Below are positions 16,901 to 24,176 of a stretch of DNA of 41,292 nucleotides, in pieces; the first letter of the stretch is position 1, and the number at the start of each line of letters is the position of its first letter. The DNA comes from CAYUNA01 sp047629355 (GTDB lineage Bacteria; Bacteroidota; Bacteroidia; Chitinophagales; Saprospiraceae): the NCBI GenBank assembly GCA_047629355.1, contig JBLHWU010000016.1, forward strand, positions 1-41,292. Direction: 5' to 3'. The notes below the pieces were generated by a model. It was not told where the DNA came from, did no database searches, and saw nothing but the letters and a program-made list of their open reading frames with translations. The position numbers and the translations under genes are program-made.

Positions 16901-17289
16901 TCGTGGATAGCATTGAAGTCATTTGGACGGGTGGACAAAGACGACAGGCGATTTATGATGTAGCGGTGAATCAGTTGATTGATATTCAGGAAGATACGAC
17001 GATTCAAATTATCAATGCTACCCGAGAAATTTTATTGGCAGATGGCTTATTGAAGGTTTATCCAAATCCAGCAGCTGGCGTACTAACTATTGAATTGGTG
17101 GACAGTCAAATTTCAAATATAAAACAAATTGAAGTTTTCACTAATCTTGGACAGCGAGTGCAGCAGCTATTTTTTGAAAATAAAAGGACGGCAACGATTG
17201 ATTTGAGTAGCTTAATTTCAGGAATGTATTTAATTAAAATATCATCGAAGAAAGGGATTTATTTAAAAAAAGTAAAGGTGGTGAAGTAG
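13942..17289 (+). CDS. Duplicated VCBS/FG-GAP + ASPIC/UnbV protein, T9SS cargo
   Basis: A 1115-residue secreted protein. A signal peptide (1-20, ends AFSQ) is followed by two similar modules, each a run of Asp-rich calcium-binding VCBS/FG-GAP repeats (YDNDGDKDLWV, GDYNRDGWLDVY, LDADNDGDLDLYV and others) closed by an ASPIC/UnbV domain (NWLKIKLQG...RDGVGSKI near 400-490; NWLQVNLEG...RDAIGSKV near 930-1010). The repeats predict a beta-propeller, as in integrin alpha chains and CRTAC1. The C-terminus is a T9SS type A sorting domain (VYPNPAAGVLTIEL to KKVKVV). Probably surface-exposed or released, possibly adhesive; no enzymatic motif seen. The tandem duplication of the whole propeller-ASPIC module is notable. 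Confidence 0.88.
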   Translation: MKKIGLIGLSLLFIGQAFSQIIYSNQAPNLGIDHTFPLGFLGGGGVSFYDFNQDGLDDLTLATDQGEFIHFYENTGDGFEKLFPPLVGHNDLAKQIIWVDYDNDGDKDLWVNTWSGPNRFYQNNGNMLMQEITFLAGFPINDYQHYGACWGDYNRDGWLDVYISLRTGQGQTTNENLLFKNNADGTFTNVTAISNAGDPEKKAFCAAFFDYNNDKWPDLYTANDKAAGNTLLMNNGDGTFSNDSLANANLVMDAMSVTIGDYDSDGWQDIYLSDLPNGNSLLHNEGTTAGQSTFTDVAVDAGVSLYGLSWGSNFLDADNDGDLDLYVSGSKAGFDENSSTFFRNEGNGTFFQPNAGFIGDTVSSYNNAVGDYNNDGYPDIMVINTTPHNAQLWQNDGGDANWLKIKLQGVLSNRDGVGSKIECYTNGQYQMRYTHAGYAFMGQNSDTEIIGLGDFPTVDSLHITWTTGHVDCLYNVNSNQKLTVIEGSTTNGEITVDDDIEIIGNTPPTPPTLHFSEYSDSAGINHVSKHQDFMGGGAAFFDYDKDGDDDLYLTSGRDRDQFYENQGDGTFQEIGTAAGFQMTEDIYTIGVIAGDIDNDGFKDLFITTRGDSQGGDLMRNLLFHNNGDGTFEEIWEENSSDIAFSMGANFVDVNLDGLLDIYVVNYVAVGQFLYDDNGEIAGFDHECFQNTFYQNMGNGNFAKTDIGLEDTGCALAVTSTDFDMDGDMDIYIANDFGEWIQPNKLYQNEGASFEEVAPDYDANVPMYGMGIAVGDIDEDLDFDYYVSNFGRNSLLENQQTSFEDIANTSGVDDTYIIDSLLTVGWGTAFLDIDNDMDLDLYVANGYVPSPHFLPSQLYMQDKLFINDGEANFLDGGLDYGIDNDQVARGMAYSDYDNDGDLDIVSVVLNMPIGAENGYSHLFKNNKGNEKNWLQVNLEGLEVNRDAIGSKVFLHANGRTLVREVSGGSSHASHNSPRLHFGLEDATIVDSIEVIWTGGQRRQAIYDVAVNQLIDIQEDTTIQIINATREILLADGLLKVYPNPAAGVLTIELVDSQISNIKQIEVFTNLGQRVQQLFFENKRTATIDLSSLISGMYLIKISSKKGIYLKKVKVVK

Positions 17290-17320
17290 ATTCCTCCACT
17301 TCGGGCGGAATGATAAAAAG

Positions 17321-17358
17321 AAAAAAGGCAGCGAACAATTAAGTTCACTGCCTTTTTT
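17321..17358. terminator. Bidirectional intrinsic terminator
   Basis: Arms 17321-17336 and 17343-17358 match at 15 of 16 positions, with AAAAAAGGCAG on one side and CTGCCTTTTTT on the other. It serves the convergent VCBS gene and the susCD unit. Confidence 0.85.
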
Positions 17359-17389
17359 ATTAGCTAAATTTCCCGAAGGAAAAGATAGA

Positions 17390-18268
17390 TTATAAGCCCA
17401 AGTTAGAAGCCCAATCTGTACCATCAGTACGAGTGATTTCAGCAGTACCTGCTTCACCATAATCATTCTCCCAAGAGATGCTCATTACAGCACCATTAGT
17501 GGTTAATGTATTGAATTGGTAAATTTCTCCCCATTGGCTTGCACCAATAAAAGAAACAACACCACAAGTTTCATTTACTTGTACATTTCCTACACCACCA
17601 CCGTTTGGCAATCCACCTGAATCAGCAGTACCATAGCCAGCGTAATAAGCACCGAAAGATGGATCATCTAACCATGTCTGAGTAGTAGGTTCAATTGTAG
17701 AAATATTGTAATTTCCTCCGCCTGCATCTTCGAACCGTACTTTACCTACGTAAGGATCTGGGCTAGCAAAAATACCCCCAGCAAAAGCGGTAATATCAAA
17801 TTCACCATCCAACTGACCAGGGCAAGTAATAGGTACAACCAAAGAACGACCAGAAGGATAAACTCCTGAGCCAGTAGTTACATCTCTGAAAGTATAAGTA
17901 ACGTTGTCACCAACAGCAACATCATCAACTGCTATACCTGTACCAGCCAAAGCTTGGTTCAAATCAAAACTCAATGATGAAGGAAAAGAAGTAATTTTCG
18001 TTTCTTCAACAGCAGTTGCACCATTAACAGATTTCATGACAGTTACAGAAGATACATCTTCACCAAAGTCATCCAAACTGAAACCTGTAGTAGCAGAAGC
18101 GTCACCTAGGTTATAAAAACCAGTACCGTCTACTGCAAGGTTAATTACTGCACCTCTTACATCTTCAATAGATTGGTAAGAATTTGTATCTTCATCTTTA
18201 GTACATGACGAAATCGTCAAACCGCCGATTACTAAAAAACACAAATAATATAAAATATTTTTTTTCAT
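17390..18268 (-). CDS. Lipoprotein downstream of susCD, unknown
   Basis: A 292-residue lipoprotein (signal peptide, Cys22 in SSCTKDED). It has beta-rich, Gly/Thr/Asp-rich sequence with no motif I recognise. Two conserved-looking cysteines occur in the C-terminal half (VPITCPGQLDG and VNETCGVVSF), with WLDDPSFGAYYAGYG between them. It is the last gene of the susC-susD run, 10 bp after the preceding gene, a position often held by SusE/SusF-like surface glycan-binding lipoproteins. By position it may be a surface ligand-binding protein; the sequence does not prove this. Confidence 0.75.
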   Translation of the reverse strand: MKKNILYYLCFLVIGGLTISSCTKDEDTNSYQSIEDVRGAVINLAVDGTGFYNLGDASATTGFSLDDFGEDVSSVTVMKSVNGATAVEETKITSFPSSLSFDLNQALAGTGIAVDDVAVGDNVTYTFRDVTTGSGVYPSGRSLVVPITCPGQLDGEFDITAFAGGIFASPDPYVGKVRFEDAGGGNYNISTIEPTTQTWLDDPSFGAYYAGYGTADSGGLPNGGGVGNVQVNETCGVVSFIGASQWGEIYQFNTLTTNGAVMSISWENDYGEAGTAEITRTDGTDWASNLGL

Positions 18269-18278
18269 GTTATTTTTT

Positions 18279-18983
18279 TTAATTTTGATTCATAAAAAGC
18301 ACTAATCTATTTAGGCTTTCCTTACTTTTAAAATTAACCTTGTTCTTGGCAAGAAATTTATTAGCAGCAGGATATTTATTAAAAATAGCTATTGCCGCTT
18401 TTTTCTTTTTCGGTATTTCAAATAATCGTCCATCATCATCTATTAGATAAAATTTGTCTTTTTTGACAATTTTTTCATCTAAACTTCCGACATCAATGGC
18501 TGCATTATAATTTGCCTTAAGCATTTCAGCATAATAGCCAACTAGTAATTGATATTCCCCTTTTACAATTATTTCAAAAACGGAACGTCTTTTACCAGAT
18601 TTACTATTATTTCTACGGATAGTGAATTCTCTTTTAGCATTTCCACTAACCTGACTATAATAGTCTTCAAGAACAAATCCATGAATACTATCCATTGGAA
18701 CAATATACTCCGACCCATATAAATCCACAACCAACTCTTGATTGAGAATGTCTAATTTGAGTGGAAATGTCCGTTGAGTTTTACTTGTATCCAAAAAAAG
18801 AAATTGACATTCTAACCAATTGTTTTCCAAAAAAAATCGTTTTATTTTTGTTCGTTTTCTTAAATCATAGACTTCGACATCACCCGCAGGATAAAGTCTA
18901 TTATCTATTGCTCGACGGTCATCAGCGACCTGTCCAAACGTAATAAAAGGCAGCAATAAAAATAAAATGGTGATTTTTTTCAA
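18279..18983 (-). CDS. Exported protein in the susCD unit, unknown
   Basis: A 234-residue protein with a cleavable signal peptide (about 1-17, ends FGQ) and no lipobox. The mature part is rich in Lys, Tyr and Phe. Its C-terminal section (KKKKAAIAIFNKYPAANKF then LNRLVLFMNQ) resembles the end of Bacteroidota exported proteins that I cannot name. It lies 78 bp downstream of susD and 10 bp upstream of the lipoprotein gene, so it is probably co-expressed with the importer. Confidence 0.7.
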   Translation of the reverse strand: MKKITILFLLLPFITFGQVADDRRAIDNRLYPAGDVEVYDLRKRTKIKRFFLENNWLECQFLFLDTSKTQRTFPLKLDILNQELVVDLYGSEYIVPMDSIHGFVLEDYYSQVSGNAKREFTIRRNNSKSGKRRSVFEIIVKGEYQLLVGYYAEMLKANYNAAIDVGSLDEKIVKKDKFYLIDDDGRLFEIPKKKKAAIAIFNKYPAANKFLAKNKVNFKSKESLNRLVLFMNQN

Positions 18984-19061
18984 GGTTTTAATTTTTATAA
19001 AAAAGTAGGTGTAGAAAAATACAACTGCTTTTAGTTATATTTTTCTACATCCATTATTAAT

Positions 19062-20453
19062 TTATTGAAAAGCCCACATTGGTTGGTCTAAAAGACCTCC
19101 ACCTTGACGAGCTCTTGCGTCAGCAACGTTTACACTGTTTGTTTGGTCTTCACTCTCTACGTATAAGAAACGTACAGGAATAACCTGAGAAGGGTCAAAC
19201 GACTGAGATGCTACTGAAGAAGCTGTCAATACTGGATATCCAGTTCGTCGCCAGTTCGTCCAAGTAGAATTGAATGCATAACCATAGTAAGAAGTATATG
19301 CTTCTTCCACGATTTGCTGAATTTGCTCATCCATAGTACCAGACAAAGTACCATTAGCAGTAACATAATCAGCAGCAGCAGTCGCATCAACACCTACTTG
19401 AGCCATACTTGCAGCAATTGCCGCAGCAAAAGCCGCAGAACCATCACCACCTGTACGTACCAATGCTTCTGCTTCCATCATTTTTAATTCTACAAGAGAA
19501 ATCAATGGAATAGATGCATCGTTTTGAGCCCATGTCAAATCAGTGTTTCCTGAAGCCCAGTAACTAACAACATCCCCTTCTACCAAGTAGTAGTTAGCTG
19601 CACGTGGGTCATCATTAGCTGTCATTTTATCAACAAACTGTTGATTGAAACCCAATGTAGATGGACGCTCTTGTCCAAACTTAGCCAAAGACCAGTTGTC
19701 CGTTTGAGCAGTACCAAATGTAAATACTGGTTGGTCAGCAAGACTTGTAAACGCATTACCAATTGCGGACAATGCATCTTGAGATGCTTTACTTGGATCA
19801 CGTTTAGACAAGTGCATTGCATAGCGAGCTTTAAAAGCATAAGCTGTTGCAATCCATTTAGCTACGTCACCATCATAAACCAAATCGCCACCTGCATAAC
19901 CAGTACCTGTTTGCAAATCAGCGATACCAGCATCTAAAAGTGCTTGTACACCTGCATAAACATTTTGCTGAGTATCATATGCTGGCTTCAAATTGTCAAT
20001 TCCTTGCAATGCTTCAGAAAATGGAATATCTCCAAACATTGAAGTCGCCAATCCGTATTCATTCGCTTGCATGATTTTAGCAACACCGCTATAAAAAGGA
20101 GCACCTTCTTCAGTTGCTTTATCAATCAAAACTTGAGCAGCTCTTAACGAACCCGAATACAAACCAGTTCCCCAGTAGTTATTCATTACATCAGCCCCCA
20201 AAAGGTAGTTGTCACCATATTGAATTTGTTGTGCATCTAATCCTCTGAATTGTTGCATAATCAAACCAGCAACTCGACCAGTATTATTACCTTGATTAAA
20301 TGCTGTTTGAGTTAATACCTCTGGCAACATAAAACGCATTTCAATATCGCTTAGGCGAGTTGGATCTTGGTTAATATCTTCCAAACTCTTCTCGCAAGAG
20401 CTAAAAAGAATCATTCCTATAAAAAGGAATGCAATATATTTAAATAATTTCAT
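19062..20453 (-). CDS. SusD/RagB-like nutrient-binding lipoprotein
   Basis: A 463-residue outer-membrane lipoprotein (Cys20 in LFSSCEKSLEDI). NQDPTRLSD right after the lipobox, the helical TPR-like organisation and the ending with VNVADARARQGG...MWAF are typical of the SusD-like 2 (SusD/RagB) group. It would form a lid over the SusC-type TonB-dependent channel encoded 69 bp upstream and capture the substrate. Which substrate cannot be read from sequence, since no glycoside hydrolase or peptidase is encoded beside it. Confidence 0.9.
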   Translation of the reverse strand: MKLFKYIAFLFIGMILFSSCEKSLEDINQDPTRLSDIEMRFMLPEVLTQTAFNQGNNTGRVAGLIMQQFRGLDAQQIQYGDNYLLGADVMNNYWGTGLYSGSLRAAQVLIDKATEEGAPFYSGVAKIMQANEYGLATSMFGDIPFSEALQGIDNLKPAYDTQQNVYAGVQALLDAGIADLQTGTGYAGGDLVYDGDVAKWIATAYAFKARYAMHLSKRDPSKASQDALSAIGNAFTSLADQPVFTFGTAQTDNWSLAKFGQERPSTLGFNQQFVDKMTANDDPRAANYYLVEGDVVSYWASGNTDLTWAQNDASIPLISLVELKMMEAEALVRTGGDGSAAFAAAIAASMAQVGVDATAAADYVTANGTLSGTMDEQIQQIVEEAYTSYYGYAFNSTWTNWRRTGYPVLTASSVASQSFDPSQVIPVRFLYVESEDQTNSVNVADARARQGGGLLDQPMWAFQ

Positions 20454-20522
20454 ATTTTTGATTTGTGATATTTTTTTGAAACAAAAAAAAATTCAAATTT
20501 AATTCTCTTTTTACAAGAAGAA

Positions 20523-23500
20523 TTAGAATGTCAATCTTACAGTAGCTGAAAAGCTCTTCGTGTTTGGCATATTGAAATAGTCCAAACCATAACCATTAGA
20601 CGCACCTGTAAGGTTCGTTTCAGGGTCAATACCTGGATAATCCGTATTCAACCAAAGATTTCTTCCTGTCAAAGAGATGCTTGCACCTTCTACAAATGTT
20701 TTTTCTAACATAGAACCAGGCAAAGAATAAGACACAGTCAATTCTCTCAAACGAATCCAAGAAGTATCATAGATATTCATTTCAGTAATACCACCAAATC
20801 CGTAACGCAAGCGGTAGTTACCACCCAAACCGTCAGCTGGATTTGCTAAAGCAACTGGTGTATTGTTTTCTGCGAAAGAACCGTCAGCTTGCTCTTGTAC
20901 ACCATCAAATACAACAACATCATCTCTTTCGTCAGCAGATTGCTGAGAAGTACCGAAGTAGTCCATGATACCACAAGTACCACACCACATGTCACCACCT
21001 TGGCGAAGGTCAATCAAAGCACTCAAAGAAATACCTTTGTAAGTAAAAGTATTTTTGATACCCGCAGTCCAGTCTGGATTAGGGTCTCCTAATGCTTTTT
21101 TGATAGGGTCAGATAATGGCCATCCATCAGAACCAACGATAACATCACCTCCATCATTTCTCAAGAAACCATTTCCATAAATAGAGCTAAAAGGTTGTCC
21201 AACTACAGCATCAACAGAAGTAGAAGTAAATCCATTCAATCCAATATCTGTAACACCTTCTGCCAATTCTGTCACATCTGTCTCCAATTGTGTGAAGTTT
21301 ACAGCTATATCCCAATTAAAATCATTGCTACGAACGATACCTGCATCCAGTACAATTTCCCAACCTTTGTTCTCCAAAGTTGCTGCATTTTGAACTGCAT
21401 CTGTAAAACCAGTAGCTGGAGACAATTGAACAGCGATAATCAAGTCTTCAGATTTAGAAGCAAAGTAAGTCACATCCAAGCCTAAACGACCACGGAAGAA
21501 TTTCAATTCTGTACCAACTTCTATCGTTGTTGTTTTCTCAGGAGTCAATCCTTTATTGGCTAATTGAATGTCTCTTTCAAATGCATTTGTTCCAAAAGCA
21601 GGAAATTCTGCACCAGTAATAAAGCCATCACCACCAATAAATGCTGGATTAAAGTAACTTGATGTTGCATAAATAAAAGCATTTCCACCATCGTTACCTA
21701 CCTGCCCCCAAGAAGCACGAAGCTTAGCATAATCTAAGATATTATTGTTAATTTGCAATGCTTCTGTAACATCAAAACCAAGAGCTACCGAGTAAGATTG
21801 GAACGTATTATTTTCCTTTGGAAGAATAGAAGACCAGTCATTACGACCTGTCACATTCACAAACAAAAACTCTTTGTAGTTCAAATCAACTGTACCATAC
21901 AATCCATACAATCGTTTTCCAATCACATCGTTAAATGCCGTCAAATCCGTTGCATTACTAATGTGGTAAAAATTAGGTGCAGACAAGGTTGTACCATCTG
22001 TACCTTCCCAAGTTAACACTTTATCAAATACATTATAACCAACTAAAGCTGATAAAGACAAATCGTCAGACAAGTTCTTATTTAAAGCTAAAGTCAAATC
22101 AGAGTTCAAATCTTTGCTATTAATTACAGATTGACTAACAGAACCTGCATTGCTACCAAATCCACCTAAGTTGATGTCAAAAGCACTATTACGGTTATCT
22201 GTATATTGATCCATTCCTAATTTGTAAGCAACTGTTAACCAATCAGTCAGTTCATATTTCAAACCAAGGTTTCCAATGACACGGTTTACATCATCCGTAG
22301 ATGGATTTTTATTAACCGTCCAATATGGATTGTCATATACACCCGCACGATAAGACCGCTGAGCACCATTAGGCAATACATAAGAAGCTGGGTCATCCGC
22401 AGCATCTTGTCCTACTTTACCATTACCATTGTCAAATGTTGGAGCAGTCCGCAACAAACCTAACATGACACCATTTAAGTTAGAACCTCTTTGGATTCTA
22501 TCTCCACCTGAAGAAATGACACTTCCTGACATAGATGCAGTTAATTTGTCTGTCAAATTAGCTTCTAAGTTCAAACGGAAAGAATTACGAGAGAAAGTAG
22601 AGTTTGGTACAATACCATCACTTGACAAGCGACCGCCAGAGATGAAGTAGCGCATTTTGTCTGTACCTCCTGATACATTTGCATTTAAGTCATAAGTATG
22701 ACCTGTAACAAAAAAGTCATAAGGATCGTGAGCCTGAGCAGCTACCCCATTTCCAGTACCAGCAGGCACCAAACGACCATTTTGATCAAATGGGTAAGTT
22801 GTGTCACCATCATATTCCAAGCTAGAAATTGCTGGACCCCAGCTAAAACCTTCAGCTGTTTCAGCACCTCTCCAAATTAAATCACCTCCAGAAGGACGAC
22901 CTTGTGCATAAATATCTTGACGTTCAGGCAATTGGTTCGCTTTATCCCAAGAATAACTTCCTGAAATATTAATCTTTGGCGCACCAGCCTCCCCTCTTTT
23001 AGTCGTTACGATGATTGCACCATTTGCTGCACGTACACCATAAAGTGCCGTTGCAGAAGGTCCTTTCAAAACGGTAATAGAAGCGATGTCATTTGGATTC
23101 AAGTCAATCGCACGGTTAGATTGGTCAACACCATCTACTCCGTTTCCAAAGTTAGAGTTGTCAATTGGAACACCATCTACAACAAATAATGGATCATTAG
23201 AACCACCAATAGACGTATTTCCACGAATACGAATATTAGAAGAAGCTCCTGGAGATCCAGAAGAACTTACAACAGATACACCAGCTACTTTAGAGCTCAA
23301 TGCATTTACTAAGTTAACTTCTTTTGCTGCCAATACATCGTCTGGATTAACGTTCTGAACGGCATAACCAATCGTACGTTTGTTAGCTTCCAAACCACCA
23401 GCAATAACGACTACCTCGCCCAATATAACTCCTTCTTCCAAAGCTACATCAACGACGTTAGACGCGCCTAAAGTGATTTCTTGGTCTGCAAATCCCGTGT

Positions 23501-23717
23501 AAGAATAAACCAAATTGGTGCTCCCAGCAGGAACATCAATTGTATATTTACCATCAATGTCGGTCACGGTACCGACGGAAGTGCCTTTAACTAAGACACT
23601 TGCACCAATAAGTGGCTCGGAATCTTTGTCCGTTAACATTCCACTTACTGTTCTCTGAGCAGTCATAAAGGTGACTCCAAAGAGTACTAGAAACAACGCT
23701 AGTGAGAGTTTTTTCAT
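20523..23717 (-). CDS. SusC/RagA-family TonB-dependent outer-membrane importer
   Basis: A 1064-residue outer-membrane channel. A signal peptide (1-20) is followed by a carboxypeptidase-regulatory-like domain (about 22-100, RTVSGMLTDKDSEPLIGASV), a plug domain (about 115-230, with VNALSSKVAGVSV and DPLFVVDGVPID), then a 22-strand-type barrel ending in the membrane-insertion motif SFSATVRLTF. Energy comes from TonB/ExbB/ExbD, and candidate genes for all three lie in this window. First gene of a likely four-gene operon with susD and two exported proteins. A TAGCTTTG box lies about 60 bp upstream, and an 11-bp tandem repeat occupies the leader. Confidence 0.93.
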   Translation of the reverse strand: MKKLSLALFLVLFGVTFMTAQRTVSGMLTDKDSEPLIGASVLVKGTSVGTVTDIDGKYTIDVPAGSTNLVYSYTGFADQEITLGASNVVDVALEEGVILGEVVVIAGGLEANKRTIGYAVQNVNPDDVLAAKEVNLVNALSSKVAGVSVVSSSGSPGASSNIRIRGNTSIGGSNDPLFVVDGVPIDNSNFGNGVDGVDQSNRAIDLNPNDIASITVLKGPSATALYGVRAANGAIIVTTKRGEAGAPKINISGSYSWDKANQLPERQDIYAQGRPSGGDLIWRGAETAEGFSWGPAISSLEYDGDTTYPFDQNGRLVPAGTGNGVAAQAHDPYDFFVTGHTYDLNANVSGGTDKMRYFISGGRLSSDGIVPNSTFSRNSFRLNLEANLTDKLTASMSGSVISSGGDRIQRGSNLNGVMLGLLRTAPTFDNGNGKVGQDAADDPASYVLPNGAQRSYRAGVYDNPYWTVNKNPSTDDVNRVIGNLGLKYELTDWLTVAYKLGMDQYTDNRNSAFDINLGGFGSNAGSVSQSVINSKDLNSDLTLALNKNLSDDLSLSALVGYNVFDKVLTWEGTDGTTLSAPNFYHISNATDLTAFNDVIGKRLYGLYGTVDLNYKEFLFVNVTGRNDWSSILPKENNTFQSYSVALGFDVTEALQINNNILDYAKLRASWGQVGNDGGNAFIYATSSYFNPAFIGGDGFITGAEFPAFGTNAFERDIQLANKGLTPEKTTTIEVGTELKFFRGRLGLDVTYFASKSEDLIIAVQLSPATGFTDAVQNAATLENKGWEIVLDAGIVRSNDFNWDIAVNFTQLETDVTELAEGVTDIGLNGFTSTSVDAVVGQPFSSIYGNGFLRNDGGDVIVGSDGWPLSDPIKKALGDPNPDWTAGIKNTFTYKGISLSALIDLRQGGDMWCGTCGIMDYFGTSQQSADERDDVVVFDGVQEQADGSFAENNTPVALANPADGLGGNYRLRYGFGGITEMNIYDTSWIRLRELTVSYSLPGSMLEKTFVEGASISLTGRNLWLNTDYPGIDPETNLTGASNGYGLDYFNMPNTKSFSATVRLTF

Positions 23718-23731
23718 ACTAATTCGAATTT

Positions 23732-23759
23732 AGATTAATAATAGATTAATAATAGATTA
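23732..23759. repeat. 11-bp tandem repeat in the susC leader
   Basis: AGATTAATAAT occurs about 2.5 times in direct tandem between the susC promoter box and its start codon. Confidence 0.7.
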
Positions 23760-23775
23760 TTTTACTAATAGCTTG

Positions 23776-23783
23776 CAAAGCTA
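23776..23783 (-). promoter_or_regulatory. -7 box upstream of susC
   Basis: TAGCTTTG on the minus strand fits TAnnTTTG. No good TTTG lies 19 nt upstream, so an activator may be needed (inference). The leader would be about 50 nt. Confidence 0.45.
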
Positions 23784-24117
23784 AAACATTTATTCAATTT
23801 TTTAGAATATTTGCTTTAAGATTTGCTTAACGGAATGCTTAAAGAACGTTTAATAAAAAAGATATGCTGCTTGGAAAACTATGATTTCATCGAAAAAAAG
23901 CTCTTTTTTGTAGACTTTTGTTGCTAATAACTTATTTAACAATGTGTTTTAGTCCAAATCCTAAATTTTGCTTCAGCCCTTAACTTCCCATTTCTGACAG
24001 AAAAATATCTTTTCTAAAACATTCTAATCCATCTAATTTTTCGTTAAAAGTATAAGTAAATTTATTGTTTTTAATTAAAATTAACCTATAATACGATATT
24101 TTCAAAAATTTTATTAC

Positions 24118-24151
24118 AAAAAAAGGGAATCAACTTTCGTCAATTCCCTCT
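24118..24151 (-). terminator. Intrinsic terminator of ftsH
   Basis: AGGGAAT/ATTCCCT stem with extra internal pairs, followed on the minus strand by seven T. It lies 26 bp beyond the ftsH stop. Confidence 0.75.
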
Positions 24152-24176
24152 TATTTTCTTTACTTTTTGAGATGGC

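Larger units (their letters stand above)
23718..24176. other. Intergenic region upstream of susC and downstream of ftsH
   Basis: This gap of 459 bp is strongly AT-rich. It holds the 11-bp repeats (23732-23759), the susC -7 box (23776-23783), repeated GCTTTAA/GCTTAA words near 23812-23841, and the ftsH terminator (24118-24151). No coding region seen. Confidence 0.55.
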
